Source: Paracoccaceae bacterium (GTDB lineage: Bacteria; Pseudomonadota; Alphaproteobacteria; Rhodobacterales; Rhodobacteraceae). From it: a DNA stretch of 64,000 nt. A model generated the notes under the pieces. The model worked only from the letters and a program-made list of their open reading frames with translations. It was not told the origin of the DNA and ran no database searches. Shown here in pieces: positions 54,086-63,336 of the stretch (position 1 is its first letter; every line of letters starts with the position of its first letter). Made by a program: the position numbers and the translations under genes. The stretch lies in assembly GCA_014872875.1 (NCBI GenBank), contig WKFI01000012.1, forward strand, positions 62,001 through 126,000, given 5' to 3'.

Positions 54086-54630
54086 TTCAACTCCTCCATG
54101 TGAACTCTCTGGTGCCGCCCCTGTTCCGGCGGCAATTGTGTGGACCGGTTGTCTCCGGTATTTTGCACAGCACGCGTGATCCGTTCGCACATTGACAGAA
54201 ACTGAAGCCTTTCCTCGGGACTCAACGCCCCGTCGATGGCGTCGGTCAAGGCTCCGATGGCCGGCTGCAGCGTCTGAAATTTCTGCTGTCCCGCATGGGT
54301 CAGCGAAAAGATACGTACCCGAAGGTCCGTTTCGTCACTTTTCGAGACAAGCAGACCTTGTTCTTCCATCTGCTTCAGGACCCGGCTGACCTGGGCCTGT
54401 TCTGTCGCCGTAAACGCAACCAGTTCACGCTGACTGGCAGCCGGGACCAGCGACAACCCGACCAGAATGCGCCACGCGACAAGGCTGAGATCTCCGTCTC
54501 GCGACACAACATGCGTCACTTGAGATTTGATGACCCGGGACAGGCGTGACGCGGTGATCGTCACCAGGCTGACCCCGCGTGGTGCGTTGTCAAAGGTGAC
54601 ATGTTCCATCAAGTCCCGCCGTTCAGCCAT
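54082..54630 (-). CDS. MarR-family transcriptional regulator
   Basis: A 182-residue winged-helix MarR protein. Helix-turn-helix segments include AASQRELVAFTATEQAQVSRVLKQMEEQGLL (about 79-109) and the DLRVRIFSLT wing. It probably senses an aromatic or carboxylic acid and controls the tct operon that it leads. The start at 54630 (MAERRDLMEH) is the best; the frame is open to 54675. A 12-bp palindrome just upstream is a strong operator candidate. Confidence 0.82.
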   Translation of the reverse strand: MAERRDLMEHVTFDNAPRGVSLVTITASRLSRVIKSQVTHVVSRDGDLSLVAWRILVGLSLVPAASQRELVAFTATEQAQVSRVLKQMEEQGLLVSKSDETDLRVRIFSLTHAGQQKFQTLQPAIGALTDAIDGALSPEERLQFLSMCERITRAVQNTGDNRSTQLPPEQGRHQRVHMEELK

Positions 54631-54682
54631 ACAGCGCCGCCTTTCTCTGGTTTGGGCCCTTGCGTAGGGAATCACGATTTAC

Positions 54683-54713
54683 ATGACTTATCATACTTAA
54701 CATGATAAGTCAT
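54683..54713. promoter_or_regulatory. MarR-type operator: 12-bp perfect palindrome
   Basis: ATGACTTATCAT (54683-54694) and ATGATAAGTCAT (54702-54713) are exact complements with a 7-base centre, in the spacer upstream of the MarR start. This long, AT-rich symmetry is what a MarR dimer would bind, and it would cover the promoter of the marR-tctCBA transcript. Confidence 0.7.
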
Positions 54714-54866
54714 TCATCCTGTGGGAAACCTGTGTCATTTGCGGATCGCGATCGCGCGGAACCGAGGTCGACAGAAACCATCCAGGGTCGAAACCCTGAC
54801 AGATTGAAATCGCGTCAGATCAGGTAAAGCTCAGATACTAATTGGAAAATCCGAGCACAAAGCGGA

Positions 54867-55790
54867 TTAATCGACGGCGCTCCAATCCGGTCCCGGATCG
54901 TACCGGGTCATCGCAAAGACCTTCTCCAGACTGTCTTCACCCAGATCCGCCTCGAGCACGACACCATTTTCTGCAACCATGAAAGAGTGAAAGCCGGTCG
55001 TGCCATAATCAGATGGCACGGCGATCACTGCATGTCCTGCAATCATGTTACCGCCCATGATATAGTCTATCTCTCCGCCTGGCGCGTTGTCGCTCTGGCC
55101 AGTCAGAATGCGATAGTAATATCCGCCGAACGGTTCCGGCGCGACATCCTGCTGACCGTCGCTGTATCCATCCAACGACGCCCGTGCGATCCGAACGCCC
55201 AAAGGACTGTCCGGATCAGCCCAGACCAGCCCATCGCGCCCATCGGATGATGACAGGAAAGACGCGGCAAACTCCATCACCCCATCCCCGTCATGATCCA
55301 CCAAGCGGTAAGCAGCTTGAATATCCACATAGGCCCGCAGGAAGTCGATCACGTCCAGCTCGTTCACCCCGACACGCCGATGGTGCACTTCATCTCTGCC
55401 AGCCTCCACGTCAAAGGCCCAGCCGTCGGCGCTCCGCGACAGTGGAATCGGGAAGGGCCAGCCCTCAGCCCCCAAAAGCACAATCAACCCATCCGCGCCA
55501 TCCGGCTGGAACCGGAAGCCTTCGGCATGGATCGCCAAAAGCTCAAGCCTGTTCAGCTGATCCCGCAGCGGGTCACCAGTGGACAGGAAATCTGCAGCTT
55601 CCGTCCCGAACACCTCCAACACCGCCGAAGACGGGTCCGAAGCCGTCAGTGCCGCCACCATGGCCTCCAACGCATCCTGCGCCGTGGGATAAACCTGCGG
55701 TGCCTCTCCTGCCGTCGCAGGTCCGGTCAAGCCCACCATCGCGGCCAGAACAGCCGCGAACTCCGTGCGAACTCCAGATCTCATCATCAT
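54867..55790 (-). CDS. DUF2950-family protein
   Basis: A 307-residue secreted protein with a signal peptide (about residues 1-27, ending GPATAG). The body matches DUF2950 (DPLRDQLNRLELLAIHAEGF, then AYRLVDHDGDGVMEFA and GGYYYRILTGQ), a family often found next to DUF3300 and of unknown function. It overlaps the DUF3300 gene by four bases. It may be a periplasmic partner of that protein. A small CAGGGT/ACCCTG hairpin (54783-54798) lies downstream. Confidence 0.75.
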   Translation of the reverse strand: MMMRSGVRTEFAAVLAAMVGLTGPATAGEAPQVYPTAQDALEAMVAALTASDPSSAVLEVFGTEAADFLSTGDPLRDQLNRLELLAIHAEGFRFQPDGADGLIVLLGAEGWPFPIPLSRSADGWAFDVEAGRDEVHHRRVGVNELDVIDFLRAYVDIQAAYRLVDHDGDGVMEFAASFLSSSDGRDGLVWADPDSPLGVRIARASLDGYSDGQQDVAPEPFGGYYYRILTGQSDNAPGGEIDYIMGGNMIAGHAVIAVPSDYGTTGFHSFMVAENGVVLEADLGEDSLEKVFAMTRYDPGPDWSAVD

Positions 55791-57061
55791 CTCCGTCTCC
55801 CGCCCCCGGCATGGCCGCGACTGCGTGCAGCCCCCGCCGCCGCGCGGTTCGGAGACGCGCTGCGCCGCTCCAAAGCGCCCCCGGACGGGGCTGCCTTGCG
55901 TTTCGGCGCAGCCTGCGCGCGCTGGCGCGGCTGTTGTGCAACCTGTGGTCTCTGTGGCGTGCCGGCCTGTGCCGGACGCTGCGCCTTGGGCTGGGCCCTT
56001 GTCCGCTCCACCGCAGCCTCTCGCGCTCGGTCAGGGCGCTCGACACCGGCTGCGGGCCGCTCTATCCCGGCCGCCGGATTACGGCTTTTCGAGATATCGG
56101 CCGCGCCGCTTTCGCGCGACAATTGCGAACGCAGCTGATCGCCGCGATCCGGCTTTGACACGGGCATGGTCGTGGCCCCGTCCGGTTTGCGCTTGCGCGA
56201 AATTTCATCGCGCGCCTCTTTCTGACGACGCTCATCGGGTTTCCATCCCACATCCGGGCGATTGCCGATATTGACGTCACCATCAATATCGATGTCGATG
56301 TCGGGATTTCGGATGATGGGCGCGCCATGCCAGCCGCCACAGTTCCGGCACCCCCAATAGTCGTTCCACGGATCGTCGTCGTCAAAAATATTGTCGATCA
56401 GGGCGATCACCCCGAATGTGACCAGTCCGGCAGCGACAAAATCGCCGACATCCGAGTTGTTGTCCTCCACATAGACAACTTCGGGGTCATATTGCGGCAC
56501 ATAGACGACTTCCGGATCTGCTGGCTGGATGATTATCGTCTCATCGCCCGCGTCCTGTGTAACTTCTACAGTCTGTTCTTCGCCACTGGTCAATGCGCCG
56601 GTTTCGGTGGCCACTTGGCGCATATCCTGCACCGCATCCATCACGTCATCGCTTTGCGCCAGCATTGCGTTGCCGATGGTCTCGGTCCATTCGATATGGG
56701 TCGCCATATCGTTCAGAACATCGGGAAAGGCCGTCGCCAGAACCGTAACACTTTCGTCCCAGCCCTGCTCTTCCAGCAACGGCTTCAGCTCCTCCGGGGT
56801 CGTGTCCGCATTGTCCGACACCATGTTGTCGGCCTTCACCACTTCCAACGGGTAAGTCGCTGCTACCAGTACCTGGATCAGCAAAGTGTCCGGATAAAGT
56901 GCAACGGGACCCACCAGCTCCTGCAACTCGTCCTCTTGCAGCAGTTCGGAGCCTTCAGTAGTCTCTTCGGCCTCGGTTTCGGCATCGCTTTGCGACATCG
57001 CACTGTCAGGGCTGATAAACAATCCCGACACAATCAAGCCGCTCAAAAACAATCGCTTCAT
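55787..57061 (-). CDS. DUF3300-family protein with low-complexity basic tail
   Basis: A 424-residue secreted protein: signal peptide (MKRLFLSGLIVSGLFISPDSA), an acidic stretch (25-45), then the DUF3300 core with LVGPVALYPDTLLIQVLVAATYPLEVVKA (50-78) and TVEVTQDAGDETIIIQPADPEVVYVPQYDPEVVYV (about 170-205). A transmembrane-like segment (about 210-230), an Asp-rich turn (about 232-265), then a C-terminal 150-residue Arg/Pro/Ala/Gln-rich low-complexity tail follow. The core with its PDPEVVYVPQYD repeat is typical. The function of the family is unknown; envelope or adhesion roles are speculative. Confidence 0.75.
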   Translation of the reverse strand: MKRLFLSGLIVSGLFISPDSAMSQSDAETEAEETTEGSELLQEDELQELVGPVALYPDTLLIQVLVAATYPLEVVKADNMVSDNADTTPEELKPLLEEQGWDESVTVLATAFPDVLNDMATHIEWTETIGNAMLAQSDDVMDAVQDMRQVATETGALTSGEEQTVEVTQDAGDETIIIQPADPEVVYVPQYDPEVVYVEDNNSDVGDFVAAGLVTFGVIALIDNIFDDDDPWNDYWGCRNCGGWHGAPIIRNPDIDIDIDGDVNIGNRPDVGWKPDERRQKEARDEISRKRKPDGATTMPVSKPDRGDQLRSQLSRESGAADISKSRNPAAGIERPAAGVERPDRAREAAVERTRAQPKAQRPAQAGTPQRPQVAQQPRQRAQAAPKRKAAPSGGALERRSASPNRAAAGAARSRGHAGGGRRR

Positions 57062-57207
57062 TACTCGCCCACCTTCAAATGTGTGCAGTCAACAATACGC
57101 CTGTGACATCAACTATATAGGCGCGTAGAAAGCTGGCAAGTGTCTCTGTCTCCATTGGGTCTGGAAACACCTGACATGGACTTTCAATACTTTGCTGTGT
57201 AAGCGGT

Positions 57208-58143
57208 ATGGAGTTTCGATCACTGGACTCTTGTCTCCGGCTCGACCAATGTGCGTTCGTGAAACAGAAACGCCTTTCTCTCAGCCAATTGCGCGCGATT
57301 GAAGCAGTTGCTTCGCGACGAAATTTCTCGGACGCGGCTGGACTTTTGGGTGTGTCGCAACCTTCTGTTTCCAATCACGTTACCGCCGTTGAAAGCCGCT
57401 TTGGCATGCAATTGTTCGAGCGGCGCGGCCATCAAGCGGTGCAATCGCGTGAATTGGAACAGCTGTTACCCAAACTGCGTACGATCCTCACACTCGTCGA
57501 GGAACTCGAGGGCGAAATGGAAGGCCGTCGGGCACTTGAAACCGGTCATTTGCGCGTGGGCTATTCGACTTATCAAGTGGCGGTGCCGATCCTCACCAGT
57601 TTCATGCAACGCTTTCCCAACGTTCAGGTCGAAGCCCGATCCATGGCCAGCTCCGATCTGGTGAATAGGTTGGAAAGTGGTGATCTGGATGTGGTCTGCA
57701 TCACCGCGCGTGAAGTGCCGGGACAGATGTCGGGCATCTGTTTACGCGACATGAGAATCGTGTTGGCCGTGCCCGAGACCCACCCCTTTGCCACCAAAAG
57801 AAGCGTGACGCTGAAGGATCTGGCTGGCCAACCGTTGATCCAACGCGAGGTCACCTCGAACACCCGCAAGCTTCTGGAAGCACGCGCAGCTTTGGCACGC
57901 GTTCCGCTGACGACAATTCTGGCGGTTGGCTCCTGGGGGTCAATTGTCGAAATGGTCCGTGCTGGTGTCGGGCTCGGAATCGGTCTGGATGTCGAGGTCG
58001 ATGATGTCCCCGGCATTGTCCGGGTCGAACTGGAAGACAAATCCCTGACGGCTTCCCAATTCCTTGTATATCTGCCTGAAAGACGGGTCGTCTCGGCTGT
58101 TCAGGCGTTTTTGTCCACGGCCTCGGAATTGTGCCCTAGATGA
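57208..58143 (+). CDS. LysR-family regulator upstream of phosphonate genes
   Basis: A 311-residue LysR regulator (SLSQLRAIEAVASRRNFSDAAGLLGVSQPSVSNHV is the helix-turn-helix, residues 23-57) with a normal effector domain. It is in the same direction as phnW and 109 bases upstream of it. A palindrome with the T-N11-A shape of LysR boxes lies in that gap, and again before the binding-protein gene, so this regulator is the most likely controller of the aminoethylphosphonate genes. The start is uncertain: ATG 57208 or GTG 57259, neither with a strong ribosome site. Confidence 0.82.
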   Translation: MEFRSLDSCLRLDQCAFVKQKRLSLSQLRAIEAVASRRNFSDAAGLLGVSQPSVSNHVTAVESRFGMQLFERRGHQAVQSRELEQLLPKLRTILTLVEELEGEMEGRRALETGHLRVGYSTYQVAVPILTSFMQRFPNVQVEARSMASSDLVNRLESGDLDVVCITAREVPGQMSGICLRDMRIVLAVPETHPFATKRSVTLKDLAGQPLIQREVTSNTRKLLEARAALARVPLTTILAVGSWGSIVEMVRAGVGLGIGLDVEVDDVPGIVRVELEDKSLTASQFLVYLPERRVVSAVQAFLSTASELCPR

Positions 58144-58167
58144 CGATTTTGTAACACCTGCAAGACT

Positions 58168-58182
58168 ATAGCAAAAAGCTAT
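58168..58182. promoter_or_regulatory. LysR-type operator before phnW
   Basis: ATAGC (58168-58172), AAAAA, GCTAT (58178-58182) make a perfect 5-5-5 palindrome with T-N11-A spacing, 70 bases before the phnW start. The same element, one base changed, stands before the binding-protein gene at 61111-61125. Confidence 0.65.
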
Positions 58183-58252
58183 GAATACTTGTTCAGACTA
58201 AGAGTAGCAAATAGTCCCAAGCAAGAAATCAATTCGTGCCAAGGACGCTCTC

Positions 58253-59443
58253 ATGCCAGACTTGCCCGCACCATTTCTCGGTGAACCGTATCTGCTTACT
58301 CCCGGTCCGTTGACCACTTCCCGCTCGGTCAAGGAAGCAATGTTGCGCGATTGGGGCAGCTGGGATGGTGACTTCCGTGCAATGACCGCCGAATTACGCG
58401 CGCGGCTTGTTGCCTTGCTGGGTGAAGACGCAGAAGCGTTTGACTGTGTGCCGGTACAAGGCTCCGGCACCTTTGTCGTCGAAGCCATGTTGTCGAGTTT
58501 CATTCCACTCGACGGAAAGGCGTTGGTTCTCGCCAACGGTGCCTACGGCAAACGTGCCGCCGAGACGCTGGGGTATCTGGGGCGAGCGTATACACTGCTC
58601 GACAAGGGGGATTACCTGCCGCCACGCGGCGCTGAGGTCGCGGCAGCGCTGGCGCAAGATTCCGCAATCACCCATGTCGTGGTGGTTCATTGCGAAACAT
58701 CCTCAGGTATTCTGAACCCGCTGAAAGAGATTGCCGAAGCCACGGCCTCGGCAGGTCGCCGCCTGCTGATAGACAGCATGTCCGCTTTCGGTGCTGTTTC
58801 TTTGGAAACCGGGGACATCGCTTTCGACGCCGTCGTGTCCTCAGCCAACAAGTGCATTGAAGGTGTTCCCGGATTCGGCTTTGTCCTTGCCCGCAAGCAA
58901 GTTCTGGAAGAGGCAAAAGGCAATAGTCACTCGCTCAGCCTGGACCTACACGCCCAATGGGCGGTTATGGAGAAGACCGGGCAGTGGCGCTTTACCCCGC
59001 CAACCCATGTTGTTGCTGCCTTTTTGCAAGCACTGAGGGAACACGAAGTCGAAGGCGGCGTGGCCGGGCGCGGCGCCCGTTATGCCCAAAACCGGGATGT
59101 GATGGTCGCTGGCATGCGAGCGCTTGGGTTCGAAACACTACTCGACGACGCATGGCTATCGCCGATCATCGTCACCTTTTTCTGCCCCGCTGATCCGGCC
59201 TTTGATTTTGATTCATTCTACAACGCAATGAAATCAAGAGGCTTCATCATCTACCCCGGCAAACTGACAGTCGTAGACAGCTTTCGGGTGGGTTGCATCG
59301 GCCAGATGGATAAGTCGGTGATGACCCGGGTCGTAGAAGCAGCACGTGATGCCTTGGCCGAAATGGGCGTCAAAGACGCGACGCCACCGTCCTCAGCTCT
59401 CGAAGAACGTAAACACCTGTCCGCTCCCGAAGCGGCAGCCTGA
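58253..59443 (+). CDS. phnW: 2-Aminoethylphosphonate-pyruvate transaminase
   Basis: PhnW moves the amino group of 2-aminoethylphosphonate to pyruvate, giving phosphonoacetaldehyde and alanine. The 396-residue protein is a fold-type I PLP enzyme; the PLP-binding lysine is Lys200 in SSANKCIEG and Asp174 in [10 protein letters not shown] holds the pyridine nitrogen. Beginning [14 protein letters not shown] is typical of this class. Phosphonoacetaldehyde goes to PhnX, whose gene starts 17 bases downstream, so together they form the phosphonatase pathway. Confidence 0.94.
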   Translation: MPDLPAPFLGEPYLLTPGPLTTSRSVKEAMLRDWGSWDGDFRAMTAELRARLVALLGEDAEAFDCVPVQGSGTFVVEAMLSSFIPLDGKALVLANGAYGKRAAETLGYLGRAYTLLDKGDYLPPRGAEVAAALAQDSAITHVVVVHCETSSGILNPLKEIAEATASAGRRLLIDSMSAFGAVSLETGDIAFDAVVSSANKCIEGVPGFGFVLARKQVLEEAKGNSHSLSLDLHAQWAVMEKTGQWRFTPPTHVVAAFLQALREHEVEGGVAGRGARYAQNRDVMVAGMRALGFETLLDDAWLSPIIVTFFCPADPAFDFDSFYNAMKSRGFIIYPGKLTVVDSFRVGCIGQMDKSVMTRVVEAARDALAEMGVKDATPPSSALEERKHLSAPEAAA

Positions 59444-59459
59444 AGAAAAGGAAACAACC

Positions 59460-60242
59460 ATGACCAAATTCAAAGCCGCTGTATTCGACTGGGCTGGCAC
59501 CACTGTCGATTTCGGTTCCTTCGCGCCGATGGGCGTCTTCGTGAAGGCTTTTGAACAATTCGGCATCAAGGCCACCATCGACGAAGCCCGGGGGCCCATG
59601 GGCAGCGCCAAGTGGGACCACATCCGTACGATGATGGACATGCCTTCGATTGCCAAACAGTGGGAAGAAAAGCACGGCAATGCGCCCACTGATGCTGACG
59701 TCGACAAGGTCTATGAAGTCTTCGTTCCGATGAACGAAAAAGTCGCGGCCGATTATGCCGACCTGATCCCCGGCACGCTCGAAACCATGACTTACCTGCG
59801 TGGCAAGGGGATGAAGATCGGCTCGACCACCGGCTACACGCGCTCAATTATGGAAAACGTGTTGCCGGTTGCCGCAGCTCAAGGCTACGAGCCCGACAAC
59901 CTGGTCTGTTCCGACGATTTACCCGAAGGCCGCCCCGGTCCGCTTGGCATGTACAAATGCATGGTCGACCTCGTGGCCTATCCGCCCGCGGCCGTCATCA
60001 AGGTCGATGACACCGCCCCCGGCATTGGCGAAGGTGTTGCCGCAGGTTGTGTAACCGTCGGTCTGGCTTTGTCGGGCAATGCCGTAGGCAAGACCGTCCA
60101 AGAGCTTGAGGCCATGGACCCTGCCGAGATCGACATTCTGCGCCAACAGGCCACGCGGATCCTGAAGGACGCCGGTGCAGATCATGTGATCGACACAGTC
60201 GCCGACCTGCCTGCTTTGATCGAACAGCTGGAAGCCGCTTGA
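59460..60242 (+). CDS. phnX: Phosphonoacetaldehyde hydrolase (phosphonatase)
   Basis: PhnX cleaves the C-P bond of phosphonoacetaldehyde to acetaldehyde and phosphate. The 260-residue HAD protein has the nucleophile Asp10 (VFDWAGTTVD) and the Schiff-base lysine Lys51 (GPMGSAKWDHIR), the mark of phosphonatase rather than other HADs. It follows phnW directly with a good AAAGGAAA site. A hairpin follows 33 bases after its stop. Confidence 0.95.
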   Translation: MTKFKAAVFDWAGTTVDFGSFAPMGVFVKAFEQFGIKATIDEARGPMGSAKWDHIRTMMDMPSIAKQWEEKHGNAPTDADVDKVYEVFVPMNEKVAADYADLIPGTLETMTYLRGKGMKIGSTTGYTRSIMENVLPVAAAQGYEPDNLVCSDDLPEGRPGPLGMYKCMVDLVAYPPAAVIKVDDTAPGIGEGVAAGCVTVGLALSGNAVGKTVQELEAMDPAEIDILRQQATRILKDAGADHVIDTVADLPALIEQLEAA

Positions 60243-60274
60243 TCATGACCTGGTGACTCAAGAACCTTCGCTGT

Positions 60275-60290
60275 GCCACCGATAGGTGGC
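60275..60290 (+). terminator. Candidate terminator after phnX
   Basis: GCCACC (60275-60280) and GGTGGC (60285-60290) make a 6-bp stem with a GATA loop, followed by a T-rich stretch (GTTTT at about 60300). Modest but correctly placed. Confidence 0.45.
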
Positions 60291-61110
60291 GCGGCGTTCG
60301 TTTTCGGGCGCAGGGTCGCAATCAGAAGGTTCCGCTTTGGAATAGCCAGCCACTGAAAACGCTACACCTATGCGGCACTGCGTCACCCGATCGCACCGAA
60401 CACTGCTCGGGGGTCTCCGAAATGATATTGCAGGGAACACGCGGGAAGAATCTATGACGATCTTCTCTCGGAACTGGGCTGAGACGTTGTTCGACCGGTG
60501 GGTGCTGGCAAAGCGGTTGTTGCGGACCAAGATGTAAGCCCCAACAAAAACTCAACTTTCCGGCTACGACAAACGACATTTCAAAGCCTTTACCCCGCCC
60601 TTCAACATGTTCGCGACGCTGGGGGAGGCCAAGCATGTTACGCCTTTGATCGTCCCCGACAGAGGCGCTCGATTTGGCAACTACGCAAACGAGAAGCCGA
60701 CATCGCACACGGTGTAAGACATCGAAGACGTACAAGATCGCTGACCGCGACACCAGCGATTGTGACCGGGCCGTTCAGGCCCTTGCCGGTTGACAGACGC
60801 ATGACAACCTTTTTGGGAATACGCGCGCTGACGGTTCCACCTTCTTGTCCCCTCAGCTGCGGCTGTTTCGACACTTTTGTTGAACAACGGCTGGCAGTCC
60901 GCGCCATACCAGCCAGAGACCTCCATTCCACCCGAATGCCTGCTGCAGCTCGGATTCTGGCCGGCCACGTGGTCTGAGCGGGTCAAACACGCACTGAACA
61001 CGGCTACCCCGAAAAATCGAGACGGAGCATCGAGGCGCCGCGACATGCCACTTGTATTGGAGAGCGAGACATTTGCCTTTGTATGACAGTTTCATGAGAC
61101 TCCTAAGAGT
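60291..61110. other. Roughly 820-base stretch without a supportable gene
   Basis: All six frames have only short open frames with no recognisable motif, and codon choice does not look like the neighbours in any frame. I see no insertion-sequence ends, tRNA or riboswitch. A longest open frame of 159 codons on the plus strand (60498-60977) has an Arg/Pro-rich, uneven composition typical of noncoding sequence. It may hold decayed coding sequence or a regulatory RNA; nothing can be assigned. Confidence 0.5.
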
Positions 61111-61125
61111 ATAGCTAAAAGTTAT
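61111..61125. promoter_or_regulatory. Second copy of the phnW operator before the binding-protein gene
   Basis: ATAGC (61111-61115), TAAAA, GTTAT (61121-61125) matches the phnW palindrome with the same 5-5-5 spacing; only the right-arm GCTAT becomes GTTAT and one spacer base changes. A further TATAGCT follows at 61123-61129. It lies 85 bases before the start at 61211. Confidence 0.6.
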
Positions 61126-61210
61126 AGCTTTCGATTTTTTGCAATTTTGTCACGCAAAACAGGTTCATGGCGGCTGTCAATAATCCGTCAAACCAGCCTG
61201 GGAGCTATTC

Positions 61211-63268
61211 ATGACGACCAAGACCACCCTTCTGTCGGGCGCCGCCCTGCTGGCCTTTGCCGCAACGGCCAATGCCGCTGACTGCCCTGCCGCCACCGTA
61301 TCGGACATGCATGGCCTGACCGCCGACTTTCCGCAGCAATTCGAGCTGGCCGAGTTCGAAAGCAAAGCGTCCTGCGACCTTTCCTTCGCTCAGAACCCTG
61401 TGATCGGTGATCTTAACAAGCGCATCTACGGCAATGGCGACCTGAACGACGTTGCCGCTCGCCTGCCTTCGGAACCGCTGGTTGTCGCCCCATACGCCCA
61501 GATCGGCAGCTATGGTGGAGTCATTACCGGTCTGTCCAAGGGCACCGAATCCGGCACCTCAGACCTTTTGTCGGTGCGCCACGTGAACTTCGTGCGGTAC
61601 TCGGACGATCTGCAAACGGTGGTACCGAACATTGCCAAAGCCTGGGACTGGAATACGGACTATACCGTACTGACGTTCACCCTGCGTGAAGGTCACAAGT
61701 GGTCGGACGGTGAAGCCTTTACCGCCGAGGACGTGGCGTTCTGGTACAATGACCTGATCTTGAACCCGGACGTGTATGAAACCACCCCGGGCCGCTGGCT
61801 GTTTGCCGGTGAACCGGTCAAGGTCGAAGCGCTGGACGACACGACTGTGCGTTTCACCTTCCCTGTCCCCACCCCGGGTATCCTGAACCGCTTTGCCGTA
61901 GATTTTGGTCAGCCCTTCCAGCCCAAGCACTTCCTGTCGCAATTCATGCCGAAATACAACGAGAACGCCGAGGCGCTGGCCAAAGACCATGGGTTTGAAA
62001 ATGCCGCGACCGCGGTCGATTTCTACTATGGTGGTTCGGATTGGAAAGACGTGCCTTCGCCGCTGTTGAAAGACGCCGACCGGGCCATGGCCATCGGGCG
62101 CGCAGTCGTGCCGACACTCGAAAGCCACATCGTGGTCGAGGAAACGGCAGAAGGCCGTAAACTGGTCGCCAACCCTTATTTCCACCAGGTGGATACTGCT
62201 GGCAATCAGTTGCCCTATATCCCGGAGATCGTCGAGACCTATGTCGCCGACAAGGAAGTGCAGAACCTCAAGATCATGGCCGGCGAGGTCGTGTGGAAAC
62301 AGCAGGCCATCTTCCTGGAAGATTTCCCCCTGCTGAAGGAAAACGAAGCGCGTGGTGGTTACAACGTACAGTTTGCCCCAACCTTTGGCGAAAACGTCTT
62401 CTTCTCGTTCAACCGCACCCACAAGGATCCGGTTCTGGCACAGATCTTCAACGACGTGCGGTTCAACAAGGCGATGTCGCTGGCGATGAACCGCGACGAA
62501 ATCAACGAGATCGTCTATCTGGGCCAAGGCACGCCAATGCAGGGTGTTCCTGCAGAGCCCAAGACGGTGTCTTTCGTGACCGAGGACGACCTTAAGAAGG
62601 ACATCTTGCACGACCCCAAGGCTGCGGTGGCTCTGTTGGCGGAAATGGGTCTGACGGATGCGGATGGAGACGGCGTTGTCGAACGCCCGGACGGCAAACC
62701 GCTGGTGATCCGCCTGGTCTATTCATCGCAAGGCGTACCCGTGAAGATGATGGAACTGGTGCGGGATTACTGGACCGCCGTGGGCGTTCGGATCGATCTG
62801 AAAGAGGTCACTTCGGACGAATACCGCGCCGCGGGCAACAATAACGACCTGGACCTGACCACCTGGAAATACGACGGCAACGCTGGCCCGACCATTTCAC
62901 AGGACGTGACAGTCTTTGTTCCACCGTTTGGTGACTTCTTCAACCCTGGCACGGGTTTCGGCTGGGCCGAGTGGAAAGCCACAGATGGAAACGCGGGCAC
63001 CGAACCCCCCACCGAAATCAAGGCCCTGTGGGATCTGTCCGAAAAGTTCATTCAGCAGGAAATGGGGAGTGACGAAAGCAACCGTCTGGGTGCGGAAATC
63101 ACCCGTATCCACTCCGACGCTATGCTCAAGATCGGCACGGTAGGTGACATCGTCGCGCCGTTCATGCACCGCGATGACCTGCAAAACGTCGAGCCGATCC
63201 GCGCCAAGACCTATGACTTCTACTGGACCTATCCCTACCGGCCCAGCCAGTGGTTCCTGGCGAAGTAA
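61211..63268 (+). CDS. ABC transporter substrate-binding protein, family 5, large form
   Basis: A 685-residue periplasmic binding protein with a Sec signal peptide (LSGAALLAFAATANAAD, cleavage after residue 21 or so). The family-5 core includes FTLREGHKWSDGEAFTAEDV (about 157-176) and RFNKAMSLAMNRDEINEIV (about 419-437). It is about 130 residues longer than ordinary dipeptide-binding proteins. The palindromic operator shared with phnW and the position after phnX tie it to aminoethylphosphonate or related phosphonate uptake, but a phosphonopeptide or an unrelated oligopeptide is also possible. The permease gene follows. Confidence 0.85.
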   Translation: MTTKTTLLSGAALLAFAATANAADCPAATVSDMHGLTADFPQQFELAEFESKASCDLSFAQNPVIGDLNKRIYGNGDLNDVAARLPSEPLVVAPYAQIGSYGGVITGLSKGTESGTSDLLSVRHVNFVRYSDDLQTVVPNIAKAWDWNTDYTVLTFTLREGHKWSDGEAFTAEDVAFWYNDLILNPDVYETTPGRWLFAGEPVKVEALDDTTVRFTFPVPTPGILNRFAVDFGQPFQPKHFLSQFMPKYNENAEALAKDHGFENAATAVDFYYGGSDWKDVPSPLLKDADRAMAIGRAVVPTLESHIVVEETAEGRKLVANPYFHQVDTAGNQLPYIPEIVETYVADKEVQNLKIMAGEVVWKQQAIFLEDFPLLKENEARGGYNVQFAPTFGENVFFSFNRTHKDPVLAQIFNDVRFNKAMSLAMNRDEINEIVYLGQGTPMQGVPAEPKTVSFVTEDDLKKDILHDPKAAVALLAEMGLTDADGDGVVERPDGKPLVIRLVYSSQGVPVKMMELVRDYWTAVGVRIDLKEVTSDEYRAAGNNNDLDLTTWKYDGNAGPTISQDVTVFVPPFGDFFNPGTGFGWAEWKATDGNAGTEPPTEIKALWDLSEKFIQQEMGSDESNRLGAEITRIHSDAMLKIGTVGDIVAPFMHRDDLQNVEPIRAKTYDFYWTYPYRPSQWFLAK

Positions 63269-63288
63269 GCCTTTGATCTGAATAGACG

Positions 63289-63318
63289 GTTCGGGGCGGC
63301 AACCACGCCGCCCCGAAC
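63289..63318 (+). terminator. Intercistronic hairpin between the binding protein and permease genes
   Basis: GTTCGGGGCGGC (63289-63300) and GCCGCCCCGAAC (63307-63318) are exact 12-bp complements with a 6-base loop in the 68-base gap. It probably stabilises or separates the binding-protein mRNA from that of the permease rather than ending the operon fully. Confidence 0.6.
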
Positions 63319-63336
63319 GCGTGCAGAGGAAAGAAA

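Noticed and set aside
60340-60520. GCCACTG-like heptamer suggesting a cobalamin riboswitch
   Set aside because: The heptamer is isolated; I see no B12-box-like segment or other conserved cobalamin riboswitch elements around it, and the locus concerns phosphonates.
60498-60977. 159-codon plus-strand frame as a possible gene
   Set aside because: Composition is uneven and Arg/Pro-rich, there is no ribosome site or motif, and both strands have comparable frames, so it looks noncoding.
61559-62611. 350-codon minus-strand frame inside the second family-5 binding protein
   Set aside because: Antisense shadow with no motif; the plus frame is clearly the coding one.
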